From assembly GCA_965656875.1 (NCBI GenBank), contig CBFHMJ010000002.1, forward strand, positions 186,001 to 250,000: a stretch of 64,000 nucleotides of DNA, given 5' to 3'. This stretch comes from CBFHMJ01 sp965656875 (GTDB lineage: Bacteria; Pseudomonadota; Gammaproteobacteria; Enterobacterales; Alteromonadaceae). Within the stretch, counting starts at the first letter, position 1. Each line of letters begins with the position of its first letter. The notes below the pieces were generated by a model. It searched no databases, was not told the origin of the DNA, and worked only from the letters and a program-made list of their open reading frames with translations. Made by a program: the position numbers and the translations under genes. Of the stretch, positions 57,101 to 61,300 are shown in pieces.

Positions 57101-58338
57101 GGCGGAATAAACAAGGCTGGCGAGCGATGCATCAGCCTTGTGATCACCACGTTTTATTATCCAGCTATGAATACGTCAATCTGTCCAGTGTGTCGGGTTT
57201 GGCAAGAAAAAATCAGCTGGCACAACGTTGTGAACAGATACAGGCCAGTCTGGATATCGAACATGGTCCATTGTTTAAGTTGGTGTGGTTTGACTTTGGC
57301 GATGAGCCGGGTCGGTTACTCATCGTTGTCCATCATTTAATGGTTGATGGCATTTCATGGCGGATCTTGCTGTCTGACTTAAGCGAAGCTACTCGCCAGT
57401 TTATGGATAACAAGGCAATAGCGTTACCTGCAAAAACGACGTCCTGGCAACAATGGTCACAAACCTTGATGGATTATTCGCGCTCAGACGCGATAACCGC
57501 AGAGCGGGATTACTGGATCTCTCAATTACGAAAACCGTTTGTGAAGTTTCCGGCACCGCCCTCCGTAAGCGGATATAGCTATCCTGAGCGAATCCATCTG
57601 ATGACATTCACTATTAACAGTCAGAAAACTCAGGAATTACTGGGTGACTGCAACCAAGCCTACCGAACTCAAATCAATGAATTATTGTTAGCTGCGTTGA
57701 TGCGGGCCTATCAACAATGGAGTTATCAATCGGTGCTACGGATTGATTTAGAGGCGCATGGGCGAGAAGACATCAGTGATCAGATTGATATATCGCAAAC
57801 CGTGGGCTGGTTCACATCTATCTATCCCCTGGTACTCGACATTGACGTTTCGGCATCTGTCGCCGAAGTGATTAAGCAGGTCAAGGAGCAGTATCGGGCG
57901 GTTCCGGCTAAAGGTGTTGGTTTTGGTGTGTTGAAAGAACTGGTTCGGGATGAAGAAATCGTGGCACTTGAACAGGAAGAAAGGGGCGACATTGTCTTCA
58001 ACTATCTTGGACAGTTTGACCAGCAGCAAAGTCAGGAATCTGTTTATACCCTGGCGCAGGAGTCGCCGGGCAAAGAACGAAGTGATAAACAAAGTCAGCG
58101 AGCAGCGTTAGTGATAAACGGCTGGGTCAGTCAGGGAACATTGACCTTTGAGTTAAGTGCAAGAACGGATCGGGCGGATATAGACGCCATGGTGCAACTG
58201 CATGAACTGTTTGAGCAGTCAGTTCATGAAATCATCGCCAATTGCCACGAGCGAATAAATCAACGTCATTTGTTCGAAATCGGCAAGGGCGTGATTGTCG
58301 GCAGTGAAGACCAGGACATTGAAGGAGTAGAAATATGA
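42187..58338 (+). CDS. nonribosomal peptide synthetase 1: Cs-A-T / C-A-T / C-A-T-E / C-A-T-E
   Basis: A 5,383-aa, four-module synthetase. By residue: starter C (about 15-450, H-H-A-I-I-D-G at 138), A1 (480-1010), T1 (Ser1070, GGNSL), C2 (His1272), A2 (1590-2120), T2 (Ser2183, GGHSL), C3 (His2382), A3 (2700-3220), T3 (Ser3290, GGDSI), E1 (His3477, H-H-L-I-V-D-G), C4 of the D-L type (His3963, H-H-L-L-T-D-G), A4 (4300-4800), T4 (Ser4864, GGDSI), E2 (His5049). All catalytic His motifs and carrier Ser are intact. Specificity residues read by eye: A1 D-I-V-Q-L-G-G-I-Y (Gly-like), A2 D-P-E-D-L-G-V-V-T (unclear), A3 D-A-P-R-V-G-H-V-G (partly Asp-like), A4 D-V-W-N-L-S-L-I-D (Ser). The N-terminal C domain without a loading A-T fits fatty-acid lipoinitiation. 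The ATG at 42187 has AAGGGA upstream. The stop overlaps the next NRPS start. Confidence 0.97.
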   Translation: MNQITSMQQDILLEQELLGQDVNMIGGYMDIRAELDQSLFTVARSRFLKSCDAFWLGFEKGAKWNLITRESGELPELTIIDLRKSLSASEHRHSPETIAIDWMETEFKRPFASMSGWLFSDALIQVADNHFIYFAKAHHAIIDGWSFAIWGREIFAHYRALLRGDDPTSFSKDGPTKHASFMSYIQQEAEYVASEQYQKDKTWWMSQFDELPETLAGNKLLSQREGNHSTDNAQGNTPSRSERITIEISPTELLKLTHSSLVTNLGLPAAFIGALYAFFSQSTGQTDVVIGLPVHGRTNAQLKSTVGMLTNVNPLRIKGHHHWTFATLLHSVNKVLRQNFRHRRFPVGHLNRALELHKVERQQLFDISFNYQSFNISPELNGRVIESQWLPSGQEKTPLAFTVTDYSHKQRVLFHLDYATGQWQEEQARGILQAVLNMLVLAVSDEDTTLCQLPLITESERAQQLAWGRPDTDLNEKENASEQVARVRKRLQEVMNASSGRTSLHHQQQGFSYDWLTQLSDRIGSWVNRFSQVHHNGRVLRVGLCFERTPELVSAMVAIFQSRHTFVPLMPSFPAARLRHITNDAALDLVISLEHYKPTSDWFGDTPLLLVDRLISAEQQLASQAGKDETLTLVQNDDDGSDSLAYILYTSGTTGKPKGVGISRHSLANVLESLSETLSLPEQCKAVSVTNPVFDIFLVDVFLPLLRGGEIYLTTSGEATSVNELVAIMNRFEPQFMQATPATWRILSGSHWEGNSSLIALSGGEVLPAKLAQQLQDKTGRLFNGYGPTEATIYSLVAEVTSLVDCENITLAGPVAKTGHVVVNHAGNMIPQGMIGELCILGDNISTGYIGQADLTQARFAPLSMAKNKPVFRTGDLVAFQDDGSLAFYGRADQQVKINGHRIELQEIEIQLMQMPDVETAVVDICRSTHLLSGNDNGQNQLMAFIKPDERSTKRLQLTDEEARIKCFAELEQQLEAQLPAYMVPRLWRVIDSIPLTVSGKIDRQTLMQQIAAPVATFVKPESEMEIWLLQQWLTLFFAQSAQAKSVLLEQAETHNLGATTRFFDLGGNSLSAMQLVNMIRESWNVDLTIRDIFANPTIKSLATFIENAQDNAVSPGVVLPAIKPAEYLSEVGYQLSYEQQRLWFMQQLDTEQSNYVISFALQFDGEFSPTRFGEALSRLITRQESLQLNFIEVNGEPRAFHTLDETETVVAGSLYSVIDLSLLNSAERHQKSQQLLVEEQSKGFNLACDRLIRAQVIKLDKHQHIVQLSLHHIIADGWSLGVLIRELFSFYDKLSHDSPLLQELAIHYQDYVQWQREWLQSDEVKRQLAWWKTHLADAPERHQLPTDYSRPGRQQFNGAVIRRTLTPNLMNRLSQLASRENVSVFTLFYSALNTLLCRYSQTNDIVIGTTVANRHHQQLHHLVGLFVNTLVLRTPLDLSASFTSQLQKSHQAVNQVLENQHVPFDMLVEAIKPNRDQSYHPLFQVMISMQGHFGDFPSLPDVSWQRLDIDSSSTKFDLSLGIEEQGEQLALEWEYCTDLFSADTVQRLALHFEQLLAAIVEQPEMPLALLSYLSAEEQQQLLDEGLCDDVSFPGALLFEQFEARVVEQPNKVAVVSGNVSLTYQQLNQQANQMASELLEQGVTPDKPVGVWLDSSIEFIVAMLAVSKSGGAWLPLDTRFPISRICETLADSQSNLLITGQNFAMRLTDSLSSDSCLLEDFTLIDVHGDFSHHPTSNLTARQQHLTTDNLAYLIYTSGSTGKPKGVMVEHRAIISHLSQVIDYYQLSSSDNVLQFTSPAFDPSVEQVWSALSVGATVFVNPMLAEADVGVQGNYRPLLHQSLWDSEQFATWLLDNQITIADLPPAWASQIMPQIFANESFWAAAALRMILIGGEEFPVNLARSWQQFPHVSGCRLINVYGPTEACVTTHVFEVKPDTSIPGALPIGRPLSKTQSLVLDSQQQLVPDGIVGELYIGGLRLARGYLNRPDESARVFLPHPYRASERLYRTGDLVSRNKEGELVYLGRTDKQVQLRGYRIETGEIANRLQQLPDIESAVVVVKGEGEQAHLVAWVLPTRHHRLTRETSGDERDEQLMRHCREKLADSVPEYMVPELLIPVSEIPMTVGGKIDFERLPAPDLSRLTHSVFVQAATDTERHIQLLWQAILQLDKIGIDDNFFKLGGHSLLATRLVSALRQTFDAEIPLRIIFEQPTIRQLAVHMDLILSGATPDDSHSIPLPSIPRAQREKLMPASFAQQRFWFIDQLEEGSEQYNMVGAFRMKGVLNMPVFEACLQRLIQRHDVLRTHFVEKNGEVWTTRNDNVSPDITCREAGLSIRENGATESQLLAIIDQIAATPFDLTRELMIKVHVVELAQDDRLIVFVLHHIAADGWSVTLLMDEFTTLYRAFSQGQIDPLPPLAIQYVDYAVWQRQWLQNDVLKQQVDYWQSQLRDCPVVHQIPLDFPRPVHQQFAGALHFSVCDSHLTERLNQFCHQHDVTRFMLLETVFALLLHRYSGEQDIMVGTSIAGRYHRDIESLCGCFVNTLALRTVIDDTQTFEHLLQQNRQTIVDAYAHQYLPFELLVDELNPERSLSYNPLLQVLFTLHNNEQKALNLADSVLTEIQVKHQASPFDLELDIEGEKSHLNFQWKFNKALFMPETIARMAQNYLELLQDVLEHASRPMTHLSVISEEERYKLFVEWRPQAVTESNDQLLHQKIEQRADVTPDAIAAVQGERQVTYRELNQQANRIAHCLIAEGVRPDRFVGILTDPGIVTLAGILGILKAGAAYIPMDPVYPENRILDMLSDSGTNVLLIDEANSERITDSKIHRINIQAMTSHVSHEQDCSDDLTSPDIAKLTAEHLAYAIYTSGSTGKPKGVLVPHRGVMDYLNSATASYYTDDLAGSVIATSFSFDATVPAIYLPLMTGGTVYLPERNENDVLSGLWQTIRDSSQPLLIRMTPTHCRGLLNDEHQVISFQSHHFVIGGEVMLPTDLERLRRSFPAARIFNHYGPTEGIVGCTMFDTSDWLTEQHAAIPVGKPLPGTEIYILDNHQQLVPIGVVGELYVGRQQLAAGYHRRPDLTESRFIPNTFGFLTDKSAPLLYKTGDSVRWLPDGNIEYVGRKDTQVKLRGYRIELEEIEAIIARHTSVKSVAVLVRGASHAENPEGSEVGQTGRLMAWIEPDHASQSQGLLTNPDNNHEKRAFIQKLRLSVQQHLPSYMVPDVFCLVAELPLTPNGKVDRQRLPNPEQTELRQHEFVAPISEQQQQLCDIWQTLLGLEQVGIEDNFFESGGDSIVSVQLVSRARKAGMSFTVRQLFEYQTIARLTPHIKMVHQRKEVPQRAVTGGITLSPVQAHFFARQLTECHHYNQSVLLHVPAEFSPSWLNQLVKALYQRHDGLRLCFENHGGIWSGWHRPVQENTLEEAVFSEQLPDSDCSVQNETLYQRSAHYHQSFDLTNGPLFKAVLFKRQPGERQTLLLVAHHLIVDGVSWRILLSDLQQGIEQLNQSRAVKLADKTSSYQQWTAMLESNAERLVNDCETDWWCQQLLLANQAIHPWLAKHELASAESVVSEEVHQLTFNLSGTHTQSLTGQANRLYRTTTNELILAALLYASHEVNQQESLALYMEGHGRDELCPELDVSETVGWFTSIYPFVMSAPLGSEAGDVVKYVKDQFRQIPGNGIGYGLLRFMLRDPDVITLSKDNAYQRIVFNNLGQFDGLSDLGNGYQLADERQHDLERSNLQVQSQLVITCWQRSGQLHFSISFSDKWFNHSLVGQYVKALRQTLIRMAEEFNALVDKPSLELKTLTPSDFDNATLSQEQLDNLPLAHNLVEAIYDTTSMQQGMLFHSMLDGNGASYTNQLFCDFVGEVQITALSAAWQVLVSRHEALRTSFIGLESEQPQQIVRLDASLALRFEDWRDIPEERISTALNVYRKNDKSIGFNLQQAPLIRIHLIQLSDERYHFIWTHHHLLTDGWCTPILFNELLTVYRYLVEHNCLMETGPFGQLLPKALPDNLLRPTEPFESYVKWLKRQDMGQARGFWQKHLAGLDGVLLASCMSAKELSQEKEQSEYAEQTWQCPDELYQQLEQLANRAQVTLNVLVQYAWAYLIHRYSHESSVVFGATVSGRPADLPGIESMIGLFINTIPVRLDIESGDKVFDSLHMLHKGNVQRDEFSYLSLSDIVRQAGLQQASQLFDSLLVFENYPIEHVFNRRKHQSSGLTFENLATREETNFPLTLTAIAQQGLTLAIGYRPAMFSSQQVADLLTHLSNILTGLAAADADTLNADLPLMNKTQIEQVVQGWNQTQQPQPEPLHIAHFFEQQVRKSPDAVAVQSDDEQVTWFELDTRANQLANYLVAQGVGPEVTVGICMQRSVSLMVSILAVIKSAGAWVPLDPDYPAERLKYIINDAGTSLILSNRRDSAVLPICDAAVAEVDHPAFMEDLETHYATLPPSTMGLCQLAPEHMAYVLYTSGSTGNPKGVVIEHQALMARLLWIQRQYQVSESDVFILKTPYSFDVSMWEVFWPVFTGASLVIAKPDGHKDPHYLTAMIQRYGVTVINFVPSMLAAFMEADVLRQCRSLRYVLSSGEALSLSTVDAFYQTGLSAQLHNLYGPTEATIDASWWDCRDYKERSSVPIGFPVDNTRLYVLDEQRRLVPPGVNGELYIAGDGLARGYLNRPELTASAFINDSVAPVYPGDRMYRTGDIARWNYQGELEYSGRKDQQAKIRGYRIEPGEIEAQLMTLRFVKEAVVLVKADSQGRNRLAACLLPEHNAPDRGELTRQIRHALSERLPDFMVPGEFIVVDSFPLLASGKVDRKSLAKLSGEQSVQEGYVAPRNQTETDMVNLWQKVLGVDKVGVDDNFFSLGGDSIISIQLVSQARLQGLQFSVKQLFEQQTISRLVPYVVVKRQVLSEQGPVMGDVALTPIQRTFFNWQLPEQHHFNQSFILTTPTSFSKKLLPVLADALLQRHDGLRLRFRRNKQGWRAMHQPCDHHVLLSSYEYVNLSSVSGLARKNQLAQRCEQIQASLDIEHGPLFKLVWFDFGDEPGRLLIVVHHLMVDGISWRILLSDLSEATRQFMDNKAIALPAKTTSWQQWSQTLMDYSRSDAITAERDYWISQLRKPFVKFPAPPSVSGYSYPERIHLMTFTINSQKTQELLGDCNQAYRTQINELLLAALMRAYQQWSYQSVLRIDLEAHGREDISDQIDISQTVGWFTSIYPLVLDIDVSASVAEVIKQVKEQYRAVPAKGVGFGVLKELVRDEEIVALEQEERGDIVFNYLGQFDQQQSQESVYTLAQESPGKERSDKQSQRAALVINGWVSQGTLTFELSARTDRADIDAMVQLHELFEQSVHEIIANCHERINQRHLFEIGKGVIVGSEDQDIEGVEI

Positions 58339-61300
58339 TAATCAATGAATTATTGAAAGACCTTCAGGCCAATAACATAACCATCGGCTTTATTGACGGA
58401 AAACTAAAAGTCTTTGACCCACAGAAAAATCTGACTGACGACCTGATGATTGCGTTGAAGGAGAATAAACCTGAGTTGATCAGCTTGTTGTCAGAAGGAG
58501 AGGGTTATACCCGGTCGGACTTTCCCTGGGTAAAATTAAATAATCCTGATATTGCCCGCTTACAACGTCAGTATCCCAGATTACAAAACTTGTATGTAGC
58601 GACACCTATGCAACAAGGCATGTTGTTTCACGGATTACTGGATGGTACGGGTGAATCTTATACCAGTCAGAATTACTGTGATCTGGTGGGGGATCTGGAT
58701 TTATTCAAATTGCAGCAAGCCTGGCAACAGGTTGTCCAGCGTCACGATATTTTCAGAACTTGTTTTGTCGGTATGGAAAGCGAACAGGTGCATCAGTTAG
58801 TAGTTTCTGATGTGAAAATGCCGTTTCGAATTCTGGATTGGCGAACGTTACCTGAGCATGAGCAAATCGCTAAATTAGCAGCGCTGCGGCAGGATGATAA
58901 AGCAAAAGGATTCGATTTTTCAGTGGCTCCATTGATGCGTGTGACGGTCATTCGGTTAGGACCTGGGCGCTATCACTTGTTGTGGTCTCACCATCATGTG
59001 TTGTCTGATGGCTGGTGTACGCCAGTGATTTTGATGGAAGTTCTGAATATCTATCAGGCCAAAATGTTAAACACCGAAATTAGCCTGCCTGGTGCGGTTC
59101 CTTATGAGAATTACATCGGCTGGCTGTTTCAACAGGACAGGCAAAAAGCCAATGACTTCTGGAGCCGTGAATTAACCGACATTCAAGGGCCTACGCCATT
59201 ATTTCCTCACCGAACACAAAATGACATGACGGACTTAAGTCATGAGAAGGCCCAGAGCCACAAGCTGGTGTTATCTGAAACCGTGTCGTTACAGCTAAAT
59301 CGACTGGCTCAGGATTGCCATACAACTATGAATGTGGTGTTTCAGGTTGCCTGGGCTTACTTGCTTTATCGTTACTCGCGAGAACAGCAAGTGATTTTCG
59401 GCACTACAGTTTCAGGTCGTCCGCCTGAATTGCCGGGTGTGGAAAAAATGATTGGTTTGTTCATTAACACTGTGCCGGTCAAAGTAGATTTCAGCGACAA
59501 CCTGACACTCAGGGAGCAACTTACTATTCAGCACACCAATAATGCTCGTCGTGATGAATATGCTTACCTGGCGTTGTCAGATATTCAGCGAATTTGTCAT
59601 AACGGGAGTCACTCCCGACTCAATGCATTGTTCGACACGATTATCGTGTTTGAAAATGCGCCCGGCGCAGATGTGCTGGCTGCCGCAGAGTTCGACATGC
59701 TGGATGTAGAAAATGTTGGTTCCAGTGAACAAACCAATTATGGGTTAACAATGACCGTGTATTGTCAGCAGCAACTGGAAGTTAACTTCTCGTACTGGCC
59801 CGATCGAATTTCTGAATCAGACATGCAATATATTGAACTGCATCTGGAGCAAATTCTGCGGGCGATGGCATCTGGTGGGTCTGAACAACTGGTGCGACAA
59901 ATTCCGTTGCTGTCAAAGCAGGAAAAACAACAGCAATTAATTGAATGGCGACGCGACACTCGGGAATTGCCGGTTATTCATTGTATTCATCAGCGACTGG
60001 AGCAGATTGCGGCTGCGTCACCTGATTCAGTGGCGGTTGTCTTCGAGCAATGGTCGTTGACCTGGCAAGACCTGAATCGTCAGGCAAATCAAATAGCCCA
60101 TCGATTATTAGCCAGTGATGTCAGCCAGGGAGATATTGTTGGTGTTTGCACGGGACGTTCGCTTGATATGGTGGTTGCCATGTTAGGTGTATTAAAGGCG
60201 GGTGCGGCTTATTTACCGCTCGACCCCAAATACCCGGCTGCTCGCTTGAACTGGATGTTGGAAGATTCTGGTGCCGATATCGTTGTTGGAAGTGAGTCCT
60301 GGCAGTATCTGCTGGATGACAGTGATGTGACGTTTATTGATCTGGACAATCGGACGGAACTCGAAACCTTTCCATCCACTAATCCATCTCGTGACCTGGT
60401 TGATGTCCAGCCTGATGATCTGGCTTATATTATTTACACATCCGGTTCTACTGGCACGCCAAAAGGCGTCATGATTGAACACAAGAACGTACTTCGCTTG
60501 CTGGCGTCTACCGAGTCTCAGTTTGGTTTCAGTGCGGAAGATGTCTGGACTGTTTTTCATTCGTATGCGTTCGATTTTTCTGTTTGGGAAATCTGGGTGG
60601 CACTACTAAGTGGCGCTAAAACGGTGGTGGTTTCTTATGATGTGAGTCGGAGTCCGGAACACTTTGCTCAGCTGGTGATTGATGAAGGTGTCACCATCTT
60701 GAATCAGACGCCTTCCGCATTTTACAGCTTTAGTGAAGAAATGGTTCGTATTCAGGGGCGACATGCTCTTCGGTTTATCATTTTTGGTGGTGAGGCGGTG
60801 GACTTTGGTCGTCTGGCCGAATGGTATCGTCATTACTCCAGTCAGACACAACTGGTCAATATGTACGGGATCACCGAGACGACGGTTCATTCCACTTTGT
60901 ACAAGATTGATCATAAAGACGCAGTAACAGAGCGAAACTGTATTGGCCGTCCGTTAACCGATTTGACCATGATGGTGGTTAATCAGGATATGGACCCACA
61001 ACCTGTTGGTGTACCGGGTGAATTATTGATTGCTGGTGGCGGTCTGGCTCGGGGATATCTCAACCGGGATGATTTGACGGCGGCACGGTTTATTCAATTG
61101 TCTCTGGATGGACAGGCGCATCGCTTCTACCGTACCGGTGACCTGGTAAGCTGGTTGCCTGGCGGTGAGCTGGCTTATCACGGACGGATTGATAAACAGG
61201 TCAAAATTCGAGGATTCAGAATAGAGCCTGGAGAAATTGAATCCCAACTGACGCAAACTGAGCTGGTGAAAGATGCTGTTGTACGGGTTAAACGAGATTT

